Positions 24,273 to 36,239 of a DNA stretch of 64,000 nt are shown here, piece by piece. Origin of the DNA: Clytia hemisphaerica (Eukaryota; Cnidaria; Hydrozoa; Leptothecata; Clytiidae); contig CACVBU010000402.1 in assembly GCA_902728285.1 (NCBI GenBank), positions 1,776,528-1,840,527 on the forward strand, read 5' to 3'. The translations under genes and the position numbers were made by a program. How positions within the stretch are numbered: position 1 is the first letter of the stretch; each line of letters opens with the position of its first letter. The notes below the pieces were generated by a model. The model was not told the origin of the DNA, ran no database searches, and worked only from the letters and a program-made list of their open reading frames with translations.

Positions 24273-24578
24273 GATAGAAATGAAGAATTGATTTGTCTTT
24301 TCAAACGAGACAGTTGTAATCCTCGTTTTTATCACCGATCGATAATTTAATAATAATTTTTCTTGAATCGGAAATATTTCACTTCTTTCGCTGATAGAAA
24401 TGAAGAATTGATTTGTCTTTTCAAACGAGACTTTTCCAATTCATTTGTTCCTATCATCGATCGATAATTTGATCTTTCTTGACTACTACAGTAGGAATTA
24501 CTTTATTTATTTTTGCTGATAGAAATGAAGAAATGACTTGTCTTTTCAAACGAGACATTGTTACTATTCATTTCTATC
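24273..24578 (+). repeat. Three type B hairpins in tandem
   Basis: Hairpins at 24273-24333, 24393-24465 and 24518-24578, about 120-125 bp apart. The third is the cleanest: GATAGAAATGAA pairs perfectly with TTCATTTCTATC (12 bp) and TGTCT/AGACA forms the apical stem around TTTTCAAACG. Each is followed by CACCGATCGATAATTT or a near variant. Similarity in the flanks to type A (CACCAATTAAAGATTTGATA) indicates common origin despite different stem sequences. Confidence 0.8.
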
Positions 24579-25039
24579 ACCGATCGATAATTACACGACT
24601 TTCGAAGACAAAGGATAAATTTATATTTTTTCCGTCTTTTGGATATCATTCAGCGTGATACTCAATTTAAGAAGTTATCTTACGATAAAGCTCGATGATT
24701 TGCATTTAAGATTCTTTCATTGGAGAAATTGGTCCACATTTCAGCTTTAAAGTTGAGATGTGGTTGTCCACAATGTGCCGTATCATGGGGAAATCATCTT
24801 TGTTCAAAAAATCTTCGGTCAAAAAATATTGATCAAAATGGTGAGGAAGAGCTCTCGAGATGATCTTCTAATACATCTTCATATCGTCTCAAAGTCGTTT
24901 GCAATAGGGGTTCCTTGTTGATTTGTTCATTTTATGACGAAACAACTCTTCTTGGGCTCTGTTGCAAGCATTTGAATTGAAAACATACATACTTTTTTTT
25001 TTGTTGGCCGTTATTTGACCTGTGAAGACAGAGCGTTTA

Positions 25040-27059
25040 TTTAGCCAAATCAAAAGTAGTCATGGCATGCAAGCATTCAGGATCTAGGATGAAGTCCGAC
25101 CAATGACGGAAATTATGACGAAGACATTTCCCTTCAAATAAAAAACTCTCATCAGAAAATTTCAATGAAGGACGATCTACATTCAGTATTTCAAATGTCT
25201 GACGTTGCAAATGTTTTTGCTGATAGAAATGAGAAAATCAGTCTTACTTTTCAAAAGAAACGCTTAATTCTTGTTCCCTATCACCAATTAAAGATTTAAT
25301 AAGAATTTTTCTGGACTAGAAATTATTTCAGTTTTGACTCTCCTTTGCATTGGTTGACCTTTTTGGCATTCAAGTCTTATTTCAATTTTTAGTCTAGATG
25401 TTTTTCTGTGGCTTGGAGAAAATTTTATGAGACTGCCAGGTCTTTTCCCAATTTATTGATAAAGATTCAACTTAAAATAGCCAGTGATTTGTTGACCACA
25501 TTATTTGGATGATTTGTAAATAGAGAATCTACTTAAACAGCCATGCATGGTCTTGTTCGACTTTATTGCAGGTACTTGAAATAATGACTTGGAGTGTTGT
25601 ATTTGAGTCATGTAAAATACATGCATGGTAGTAATCTTGTTTGTCCATTCATTAATTTGTTTGCGATAGAGCTTTAGGAGAAATTGACATGTTCATTACA
25701 TTTATTTTCTTGTTCAGGTCTATTGCAGACTCTAGAAATACTAATTAGTTGTGTGGTATTTCAGTCAGTGATTAGAGGTTACACATTAGTAGGATGGCAT
25801 GTAAAATACATGGTTATAATCTTGTTTGTCCATTCATTAAATTGTTTGCGATAGAGCTTTAGGAGAAATTGACATGTTCATTACATTCATATTCTTTTTT
25901 TACTCTATTCCAGACATCTGAAATAAAGTTGTGTTGTGATTCAGTCAGGTAATTCGATGTAAAATAGGTAAGTTAGGGCTAGAGCTGACTTGATAAATGT
26001 ATTAAGAGAAGTTATAGCTTTTCATATTTTCTAAAATCGTTTGCATGGAGCCAAGGAAAGCTCTCTTAACTTGTCCGTTTTGTAAAAAGTTTGGCTTCTA
26101 AGCTACACACATGATCGATTTGGAATATGTACAGTGATATAGGATTAAGTTCGAGCAATGATGGAATTTTGAAGAAGAGATTTTTCTTCAGATGAAAAAC
26201 TTTTTATTGAAATATTCCATGATTGACGATGCTACAGTACAATCAGGGACAAAATACTTGGCACAAAAGAGAAATTCACCGGGGTGTTTTGAAACCACAA
26301 TCGATTTGTAAGTGCTCTAAAGTAGGTTCGAAGGGTAGAGTTTTAACTCTGACTTAAGACTTAGGACCTTAGGATCTGAGGATCCAAAAGTTCAAAAATG
26401 GTCCAGTAGGGCTTGAAATATAGCCTAGAAACCAATAAATCCCTTCCAGATCGAAATAATCGAATAAATCAATTTGAGGGCCTGAAATTGACATTCTCGC
26501 TCGAACTTCTATTTTCGAAAAATGGTGAATTAGCCAAAAGTGCAAATATATTATGGCACGGATTGTATTTCAAATTATGTCGCGATCGATTTTTGTTTTG
26601 CTGATCGAAATGAAAGAATTAACTTTTCTTTTCAAAAGAAATGAAATTTTTCTTTTCTATCAGCAATTGAAGATTTGATAAAGATTTTTCTGGACTAAAA
26701 ATTATTTCAGTTCTTAGTTTCCTTTGTATTGACTTTTGTGGCGTTGAAGTCTTATTTCGATTTTCAGTCATCAGATAATATATATTTTTTTGTAATAGGA
26801 GAAAATTTTAAGAGGCTGCCAGATCGTTTCCTAATTTATGAATAGAGAATCCACTTAAACAGCCAGTGACTCGATGACAAAATGAGTTAGATTACACGTA
26901 AAATACAATTTTGGTAGTCTTCTTGTTTGTCCATTCATTAAAATTGTTTGCGATAGAGCTTTGGGAGAAATTGACATGTTCATAACATTCATCTTCTTTT
27001 TCAGCTTTATTGCAAACTCCATGATCGATTTGAAATATGTACAGTGATCTTGGTTAGAA
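25040..27059 (+). repeat. Hairpin-bearing modules, second block (two type A hairpins)
   Basis: Modules like those at 14186-16110. Hairpins at 25222-25282 and 26603-26661 (5' arm GATCGAAATGAAAGAATTAA in the latter). The upstream companion hairpin is clear at 26160-26220. No gene seen; the open frames here are short and unrelated to each other. Confidence 0.65.
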
Positions 27060-29020
27060 AAAGAAGGGCAGAATTTTGGCAATTAAAATCTTTGCATAGA
27101 CGCCAAAGAGGGTCAACGTATTGACTTTAGACACCAAACTTTTTGCCCACTTGTTTCACAATTATAATACCACGAGTAGGCCGTCTAAGCCAGACCTAAT
27201 ATAAGTATATACAATGTCGGCCTTTGAAATGCAAATAGTAGAACGTCATTACATCATTTTACTCCAACGGGTTGTCAATTGAAAAGTTGTTGCATGAAGC
27301 AATTTTGACGATGTCCAAACGTCTGTAATCATTGTGTGGTAAAATCGCTCATACAATCTTATTTAGTATATATGAACTATCTTTAAAAAGTACAGCTTGA
27401 AAAGACTTTATTTACATCTCCGCAGTTCAAGAAACTTTGAACTCTATCACTCATGATCAGGTCTTTTTTCAACTTTGGTTACGTGTAATTGGTTTGTTCT
27501 CCTGGTGGAGCCTTTTTTGCTCCTAACTGTTGAATACCCCTATCCTAAAACTTTATACTGCAAAAACGAGTTTCATCTAAGAAGAACAAACCGGTAGTAG
27601 CTGTTGCATGATTCACCATCCCCGCACCATTTTTTTCTCCAGCCATGAACAGCTTCAACCGTCTGCGTCGAAAGTCCGGGCGGCACACCCCCGTTCACCT
27701 TGCAACCCTAGTACCCCAAGCTAGTTATTCAGTTTGAAGGAAAAATCTGTTTTGATTAATGTATTACAATGACAAAGCTAACCAAATCGCTGTTGAGAAA
27801 TTATGAGTTAAAGGGTTAGATAGAGTTTCTCAAATGAGGTGACTCTTTTATCATTATTCACTAGTGATATCATTTAGAGTTCGGAGTACATTACGAAAAT
27901 GGATGTATAGATGTATTTATAGGCTCTCGACCCTAGTTAGAGGTGACCCGAAGGCTCCACCGAGGGCTCCACTTTCGATATAGCTATTACTCGAAGGTAG
28001 AGAAGGAAGCCACTTTTTCTTCCTGGATTATCCACTTACTCTTAATCCTTCTCTTTTAATATCGAGCCTTAGGCAAAGAAAGAGATGGGATCAAGCACCA
28101 TTTTGGAAGAAGATTTAAGGTGAATTTTCAACCTTTCTCTAAGGTTGAAAGGTTTTTGAAGGTGTACCTTGAGAAGATAATTTTAGAAGTGTATACTTGA
28201 TATATCGCCTGGCCAGAGGCTTTCTCAGAGTTATGACCAATCCCATTTCTTTCGGTCAAATTTCTCTTTATATTGTAATAAGTGCAGAATGTGATTGTCA
28301 GTAATCGAATGTGTGAGTAGGTTTGATACAGCCTGTATTTCATCAGACTGTCAGCAGCCACTAACGGATTCGTGCTTGACTATACTACCGGTGGTTTTGT
28401 AGAGATCTGTGATTCAGACTAGTATTTCATCTAACCTTCTTTAAAATTACTGATCTGCCTGCAACAGAAAAGTTTTTATGGTATGACTCTCAGTTACGTC
28501 AATTTTGAATAATTAATTATATTTGACGTCAAAAAACAAAAACAACAAAAAACAAAACTGTTTCCAATAAAATTTGTTAACATAAGGAATAGAAGTTTAA
28601 AAAGTGTGAGAGATAAGCTGGTCAAGTACGCAAGAAAGACATAGAACATGATGCTACATAACAAGACTAAAATCGTAAGCTAGATCAGTTGGAATGGAAG
28701 AGCCAGGAGGATGGTTTGGCTCTGATCATGAAGGTATTCATCAATCTTTTGTTATAAACACTTTTGCTCGTTCCTCCCTTCTACTCAAAACGAAAATTAT
28801 AAAGAGCATGCTATAAAGAATCAAATTTATTTCGAACAGAGGGCTGCTTTTCCTGTATAAATAAATACTAATTTCCAAGTAGATTCCGATTTCTCTAAGA
28901 TCATTGCTGGCAACTTGTAGGCCTTTTGGTTTAAGGTCCACCAGGCCCTCAATGCAGACAAATTTAGTGGTTCATGTTGTTCAAGGCCTGTAGATTTAGA
29001 ACGCCATGCCTACGTCATAT

Positions 29021-29393
29021 AATGGGGGGCCCCCAGTGGTTTGTGTGAATGCATGAATGGGCATTTTCGGTTGCGTGAATGCGTGAAAATTGTAAAAGAA
29101 ATGCGTGAATGCGTGAATTGAAAAAACTTGCGTGAACGTGAAAATCCACTTTTTGATTGCGTGAATGCGTGAATCTGGGCTATTTTGTGCATGAATACGT
29201 GAATTTTCCCTTTTTTCCACCAATTATTGGTAGTTTTCCCGATTTTCCAATGTTTCCCCGATCTTCCCCAAAAATTTCCCGATTTTCTGAAAAATCGGAT
29301 TATTGCGTGAAACTCGAGGAAAATTTGCGTGAATGCGTGAATTTCGAAAAAAAATTGCGTGATTGCGTGAATTGAGGGTCCGCTGGGGGGGCC
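29021..29393. repeat. GCGTGAAT minisatellite between G/C-rich inverted ends
   Basis: More than a dozen GTGAATGC/GCGTGAAT repeats. The left end reads GGGGGGCCCCCAGTGG and the right end CCGCTGGGGGGGCC, roughly inverted, with TATAAT on both outer sides, so it may be a non-autonomous transposon with an internal minisatellite. The motif appears again at 32125-32185, just beyond the satellite array. Confidence 0.65.
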
Positions 29394-29489
29394 TCTATAA
29401 TTGTTTGGTGTTTTTGATGATGTGTACCATGGGTAAACATTCTCAAGACGTCAAGCTGCCTTGTGGTAGATCATCCATGAATTAACTGG

Positions 29490-32110
29490 GAGAAGCAATG
29501 TTTGGTTCATTGGACGTGTGAGATGGACATTGAAATCACAAGTTAGATTATACTAAGGGATAGTAGTCATGGGCACCTACTTCTTTTCAAAGAAAGTTGG
29601 ACAACCTTGATGATTTCTATCTCCAAGTAATGATATGTTCTTGAATGTCGTTGTTTTAAGGGCTCTAGTGAGAAGTAATGTTTGGTTCATTGGACGTGTG
29701 AGATGGACATTGAAATTACAAGTTGATTATACTTAGTGATAGAAAGCATGGACACCTACTTCCTTTCAAAGAAAGTTTGGACAAAATTGATGATTTCTAT
29801 CCCCAAGTAATGATATGTTCTTGAATTTTGTTGTTTTAAGGGCTCTAGTGAGAAGTAATGTTTGGTTCATTGGACGTGTGAGATGGACATTGAAATTACA
29901 AGTTGATTATACTTAGGGATAGAAAGCATGGACACCTACTTCCTTTCAAAGAAAGTTGGACAACGTTGATGATTTCTATCCCCAAGGAATGATATGTTTT
30001 TGAATTTTGTTGTTTTAAGAGCTCTAATGAGAACTAATGTTTGGTTCATTGGACGTGTGAGATGGACAGTAAAATCACAAGTTGATTATACAAAGGGATA
30101 GAAGTCATGGGCACCTACTTCTTTTCAAAGAAAGTTGGTCAAAAAAAGACGATTTCTATCCCCAAGTAATGATATGTTCTTGAATTTTGTTGTTTTAAGG
30201 GCTCTAATTAGAAGTAATGTTTGGTTCATTGGACATGAGAGATGGACATTGAAATCACAAGTTAGATTATACTAAGGGATAGAAAGCATGGACACCTACT
30301 TCCTTTCAAAGAAAGTTGGACAACGTTGATGATTTCTATCCCGAAGTAATGATTATGTTCTTGAATTTTGTTGTTTCAAAGGCTCTAATGAGAAGTAATG
30401 TTTGGTTCATTGGACGTGTGAGATGCACATTGAAATCACAAGTTAGATTATACTAAGGGATAGTAGTCATGGTTACCTACTTCTTTTTAAAGAAAGTTGG
30501 ACAAAAAATATGATTTCTATCCCCAAGTAATGATTATGTTCTTGAATTTTGTTGCTTCAAAGGCTCTAATGAGAAGTAATGTTTGATTGATTGGACGTGT
30601 GAGATGGACATTGAAATCACAAGTTAGATTAAACTAAGAAATCGAAGTCAAGCACCGTATCTAATTCTTTTCAAAGAAAGTGGATCGAATGACGATTTCT
30701 ATCCCCAAGTTATGATATGTTCTTGAATTTTTTTGTTTTAAGAGCTCTAATGAGAAGTAATGTTTGGTTCATTCGACGTGTGAGATGGACATTGAAATTA
30801 CAAGTTGATTATACTAGGGATAGAAAGCATGGACACCTACTTCTTTTCAAAGAAAGTTGGACGATGAATGTTTTCTATCACCAAGTATTGATATGTTCTT
30901 GAATTTTGTTGTTTTAAGAGCTCTAGTGAGAAGTAATGTTTGGTTCATTGGACATTGAGATGGACATTGAAATTACCAGTTGATTATACTTAGGGATAGA
31001 AAGCATGGGCACCTACTTCTTTTTAAAGAAAGTTGGACAAAAAATATGATTTCTATCCCCAAGTAATGATTTTGTTCTTGAATTTTTTTGTTTTAAGAGC
31101 TCTAATGAGAAGTAATGTTTGGTTCATTGGACATGTGAGATGGACATTGAAATTACAAGTTGATTATACTTAGGGATAGAAAGCATGGGCACCTACTTCT
31201 TTTCAAAGAAAGTTGGACGATGAATATTTTCTATCCCCAAGTAATGATATGTTCTTGAATTTTGTTGTTTTAAGAGCTCTAATGAGAAGTAATGTTTGGT
31301 TCATTGGACATGTGAGATGGACATTGAAATTACCAGTTGATTATACTTAGGGATAGAAAGCATGGACACCTACTTCTTTTCAAAGAAAGTTGGACGATGA
31401 ATGTTTTCTATCCCCAAGTAATGATATGTTCTTGAATTTTGTTGTTTTAAGGGCTCTTATGAGACGTAATGTTTGGTTCATTGGACGTGTGAGATGCCAA
31501 TTGAAATCACAAGTTAGATTATACTAAGGGATAGAAGTCATGGACACCTACTTCTTTTCAAAGAAAGTTGGACAAAAGCTGTGATTTCTATCCCCAAGTA
31601 ATGATATTTTCTTGAATTTTGTTGTTTTAAGAGCTCTAATGAGAAGTAATGTTTGGTTCATTTGGACATGTGAGATGGACATTGAAATTACAAGTTGATT
31701 ATACTTAGGGATAGAAAGCATGGGCACCTACTTCTTTTCAAAGAAAGTTGGACGATGAATATTTTCTATCCCCAAGTTATGATATTTTCTTGAATTTTGT
31801 TGTTTCAAGGGCTCTAATGAGAAGTAATGTTTGGTTCATTTGGACATGTGAGATGGACATTGAAATTACAAGTTGATTATACTTAGGGATAGAAAGCATG
31901 GACACCTACTTCTTTTCAAAGAAAGTTAGACGATGAATGTTTTCTATCCCCAAGTAATGATATGTTCTTGAATTTTGTTGTTTTAAAAGCTCTAATGAGA
32001 AGTAATGTTTGGTTTATTGGACGTGTGAGATGCCAATTGAAATCACAAGTTAGATTATACTAAGGGATAGAAGTCATGGGCACCTACTTCTTTTCAAAGA
32101 AAGTTTGACA
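29490..32110 (+). repeat. 180-bp satellite array, right (about fifteen units)
   Basis: Units begin GAGAAGTAATGTTTGGTTCA every 176-181 bp. Fourteen complete type C hairpins start at about 29559, 29738, 29918, 30097, 30278, 30459, 30640, 30819, 30995, 31175, 31352, 31530, 31710 and 31888; a fifteenth is cut at 32110. Two hairpin subtypes interleave: GATAGAAGTCATGG with GATGATTTCTATC, and GATAGAAAGCATGG with GATGAATGTTTTCTATC. The apical CTTCTTTTCAAAGAAAG is almost invariant. Unit order suggests expansion by blocks of two or more units. Confidence 0.92.
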
Positions 32111-33347
32111 AATCAATTTTTCAATTGCGTGAATGTGGTAATCTCCCCGATTTTTCCCAGTCTTCTTCAAAATCGAGATTGCGTGAATTTCAAAATAAAT
32201 TGGACCCACTGAATTGGTGTCCTTTAAAGTTTCTTTTCCACTGACGGTGATAGGGGTCTACAAGCGATGGTTTGCATCTATCAAGTTTTGAGCTGTGGTA
32301 TCATTGATAGTGAATTCATTTTATTGATTTTTGATAAATCACGACTTCTTGCAGAGAGAAAGGTTACTTTAGTTCCGGGATTCTGCAGAATAGACCTGCT
32401 TATATGGAACAGTTTTTTTCCAGTTTCCCATCACTAATGATAACCAAAATCATTTCTTCAAATTTATTAGTGATGAGACTGAAAACTTTGGAGAAAAACA
32501 GACAATTTCTCAAAACAGTACACAGTGCTTATTGAGCATACAGTAGAATTTCCATAACTCGAGTAAGCACGGCCAAGGTAAATTTGTTCGAGTTAAGGAA
32601 AATTCGAGATACAAAGTAAGGTTTACAAGGCATTGTTAACTTAAGGGACTAGAAAAAATTGTTTGAGTTAAGGAGGCATTCGAGTTATAGAGGTTCGAGT
32701 TATGGAGGTACGAATTAAAGAGACTCCACTGTAGTATTTCGCCTAATCCGTTAAAATCTCAAAAAGTACTTCTGTGGTATTTTGGGCTTTGGTGGGGAAA
32801 CACCGTCAGCTGTGTATCATTGGAAATCTTCTCTTGCATTAACCGTTGTCTTGGTCCATGTTAAATGAGAACCAGTTCTTGGATCAAGTGTTAACTCGAA
32901 TCCTAAAACTTAAACAATCAAACGAAAAGAAATAATACAATATTGATCATCTTTAATAGAAGTCTGAACAATGGTATAGCCTCGAGGGCTCTTTGAAGGG
33001 AAAAAATATTTTGTAAAATTATGACGATAATTTTGAAACAATTGATAATTGACGGGGGGCAGCGTGGGAAAAAAATCGATTGAAATTTCACTTTTTTAAA
33101 ATCGTTTTAAATGAGGTGGATTGCTCGTTTAGATTACACGTTACTGTATGTTAGCCCTCTAAGAGGCTACCTCTGTATTTTCTTACTGATCATAAGCTTT
33201 CTTAGTGACGGAAAATTGTTTTATACCTGTTTATATTGAAAAGGTTGTATTCAGTTCCCCATCACTAACAACCAATATATTTCTAATGAATTATGAATGC
33301 TGTGTCTACTGTTTGTTAATAGTAGAACCCTCCTGTATCAATCAGTT

Positions 33348-33416
33348 GCACTGTGGTATAGTGGTCATTAAACTTTGTGGCTGCACAGGCGATCGAGGAT
33401 CGAATTCCACACGCAG
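33348..33416 (+). ncRNA. tRNA-like sequence, probable SINE head
   Basis: Contains TGGTATAGTGGTCATTAA, an A-box-like D-arm sequence, and GATCGAATTCC, close to a B box, at tRNA spacing. The acceptor stem does not pair cleanly, so this is more likely a tRNA-derived SINE head than a working tRNA. It lies in a ~450-bp insertion (about 33295-33745) absent from the left duplication copy. The same insertion holds the type D hairpin 215 bp downstream. Confidence 0.5.
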
Positions 33417-33630
33417 TAGTTCACTTGGAACAAATCATCGCCCGGATCAACACATACCATATGATGAATATGATGAAAGGCTTCATTTTTCGAAAATTAT
33501 CAAGGTGGAACTTACCAAGAAACGGAATGAAAAATCCCGGTTTTTGGTGAGCTGCTCGAATCGTAACTTTTGTGGAAATTTGTCGAAAATTTGGATTAGT
33601 CCAATTTTTTCAGTAGCAAAACTCTTTCAG

Positions 33631-33694
33631 GATAGAAATGAAGGAGTGAACCTTTCTTTTTTCAAAGAAGAGGTTTTGGTTCTTCCTTTCTATC
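33631..33694 (+). repeat. Type D hairpin
   Basis: 64-nt imperfect hairpin: GATAGAAATGAAGGAGTGAA on the 5' arm and TTCTTCCTTTCTATC on the 3' arm, with an apical TTTCTTTTTTCAAAGAA. It shares the outer and loop signature of types A-C but has a longer, different middle stem, and is followed by CACAGATTGACGATTCAATA. Confidence 0.65.
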
Positions 33695-35329
33695 ACAGAT
33701 TGACGATTCAATAAGAATTTTTTTTCCAAATATTGTGGTTTTTTTGTCAGTCACTATTTTAGATTATTGGTAAAACTTTCTTTGAGATTTTTCACCGTTG
33801 CGAAATCAGACAGAAAGACAGAAGCATTTAACGAAAATCTTTATGACAGCTTTTGACGATGAGGCTGTAATGGAGAAAGACGAATGTAGACCTTAAATTG
33901 AAACTGTTTAGTGATATGGTTGTGGTTTTCAAAGGAATATACGATACTTGAGCAAAATCATAATGGGCTTATACTTGATGTTGCGTACTCTGTACCAGAT
34001 TGTATCTCACGTTTATCGCTTCGTAGTACACTCTGTGCGATGAATTTTGAAATTAGCCGTAGATACTGGATCTGTGTACAGACAAGATGTTGCCTTATAG
34101 GTGATAAAATTCTGTTTAACAATAATGATGAATAAATCAGTGACGACAATTTTGAAAAAAGATTTGACGTCAATATATAAACTCATTTTGAATTTCAAAC
34201 ATTGGAAATCATTCTACGATGAACCTGAATGGATCTACTTTCTTTTTGTTCACTCTCCTTAAATGACTGATAGAATTTATCTTGAAAGGACGGTGAGATT
34301 GATTTGTTTGTTGGTAAGACTTCTTACTTTATTACATTGGCTAGTGACTGTGCGATATGTGTATTTGTTAGAAAGTACATCAAAGATATGCTTGAAATAT
34401 AGAAATTTTTTAAAGGGGTGCGTCCAGATTTCTTACAACAATGTTTTCCTATTCTCGATAGAAATTTGGATTTGAGCTCAGCATAACCGTCCTTTGTTAA
34501 TGAATTTCCTGCCTAAGGCTACTTAGTGAAGGAGGGAACGTTAGAAAACAATACTGTTTTTATAGAAAAGGTTGTTTTCTTATCCCCATCACTAACAACC
34601 AAGCTCTTATTCGATACTAGTCAAAATTAAAAACGTCGTCGGCTATTATGAACAGAAATTCTCTTTGAAGTTAAACACTTCATTGTCAGTACCAATGTTT
34701 GTCCATCAATTATCCATCAATTTTTTACGTTTGTAACACCCGAGGGGGGGGGGCGTTAAAAGTGAACTTGAGACCTTAGCTAAGTAGAGTTCTAAAAAAG
34801 TTTGACGTATATCTACGTTCAAAACTTTCAACGCATGATGTTTGTTAAAGAGCTTAAAGAGAGTATACTTGTAATTTTTTTACGGCGGGGATGGGGGGGG
34901 GGGTGAAGGATATGTCCGGGCAAGAGTACGAAAATCAACCCTTTGATAGACTACATTTCGAAAGTAAGAGAAAAGTGAGAAAAATTATTTCAATGACGTC
35001 AATTTTGAAAGAAAGTATATTTGACGTCAAGTACCACAAAGAATTTAAAGTTGAATTCAAGTTGAAATTTTTATTTGGAGGTAGTTATTTAGAAGTATAA
35101 GAAGTTACAGAAAAACTTTCTCAAAAGTGAAGGGGATTTCTTCACCAAGTTATTGGTAGTAAGAAATTCAACAGCATCAAATACAATACTTTCAGCTTTT
35201 CAACTAATGGTGATGGGAATTTTGATCATTCTCTTTAAATCAAAATCTTTATCGAAAAATTTCCACTCTGGATATTACAGTGATGATTTTAAGAAGTGTG
35301 AAATATTTTGAGAAAGTTTATTCGGTGAT

Positions 35330-35762
35330 GATAGAAATGAAGAAATGACTTGTCTTTTCAAACGAGACATCTGTAATCCTCGTTTTTATCACCGATCGAT
35401 GATTTGATGATAATTTTTCTTAATTCGGAAATATTTCACTTCTTTCGCTGATAGAAATGAAGAATTGATTTGTCTTTTCAAACGAGACAGTTGTAATCCA
35501 CGTTTTTATCACCGATCGATGATTTGATGATAATTTTTCTTAATTCGGAAATATTTCACTTCTTTCGCTGATAGAAATGAAGAATTGATTTGTTTTTTTC
35601 AAACGAGACTTTTCCAATTCATTTGTTCCTATCAACGATCGATAATTTGATGAAAATCTTTCTTGACTACTACAGTAGGAATTACTTTATTTATTTTTGC
35701 TGATAGAAATGAAGAAATGACTTGTCTTTTCAAACGAGACATTGTTACTATTCATTTCTATC
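35330..35762 (+). repeat. Four type B hairpins in tandem
   Basis: At 35330-35390, 35450-35510, 35570-35633 and 35702-35762, spaced 120-132 bp. They correspond to the three at 24273-24578, with one extra unit that is nearly identical to its neighbour, indicating recent local duplication. The fourth has the perfect 12-bp outer stem. Confidence 0.8.
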
Positions 35763-36239
35763 ACCGATCGATAATTACACGATTTACGAAGACAAAGGAT
35801 AAATTTATATTTTTTCCGTCTTTTGGATATCATTCAGCGTGATACTCAATTTAAGAAGTTATCTTACGATAAAGCTCGATGATTTGCATTTAAGATTCTT
35901 TCATTGGAGAAATTGGTCCACATTTGAGATTTAAAGTTGAGATGTGGTTGTTTAAAATGCGCCGTGTCATTGGGAAATCATCTTTGTTCATTGTCTTGGT
36001 CAAAAAATATTGATCAAAATGGTGAGGAAGAGCTCTTGTATCGAGATGATCTTCTGATACATCTTCATATGGTCTAAAAGTCGTTCGCAATAAGGGGTTC
36101 CTTGTTGATTTGTTCATTTTATGATAACAAGTCATCTTGGGCTCTGTTGCAGACATTTGAATTGAAATCTTCATGCATACTTTTTGTTTTGTTGAATTCA
36201 AAGGCCGTTATTCGACCTGTGAAGACAGAGAGCTTGTTT

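Larger units (their letters stand above)
16752..26230 (+). repeat. Left copy of a ~10-kb tandem segmental duplication
   Basis: Sequence from about 16752 to 26230 recurs in the same order and orientation at about 27060-37450. Matching landmarks: 16760/27066 (GGCAGAATGTTGGCAATTAA), 18937/29490 (180-bp satellite), 20337/32640, 21362/33235, 24273/35330 (type B hairpins) and 25060/36260. The two copies differ by insertions: this one carries the LINE fragment at 21.8-23.3 kb and only about five satellite units. Boundaries are approximate. Confidence 0.75.

Noticed and set aside
28996..29375. Frames rich in HAFTQ or RECVN repeats
   Set aside because: Translation of the GCGTGAAT minisatellite in several frames, not a protein.
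29490..32110. Regular repeat spacing suggesting a CRISPR array
   Set aside because: Units are 180 bp without unique spacers, in a eukaryotic genome with no cas genes.
33205..33714. 169-codon frame over the tRNA-like insertion
   Set aside because: It spans a repeat junction, the tRNA-like sequence and a hairpin; no domain and no counterpart in the left copy.
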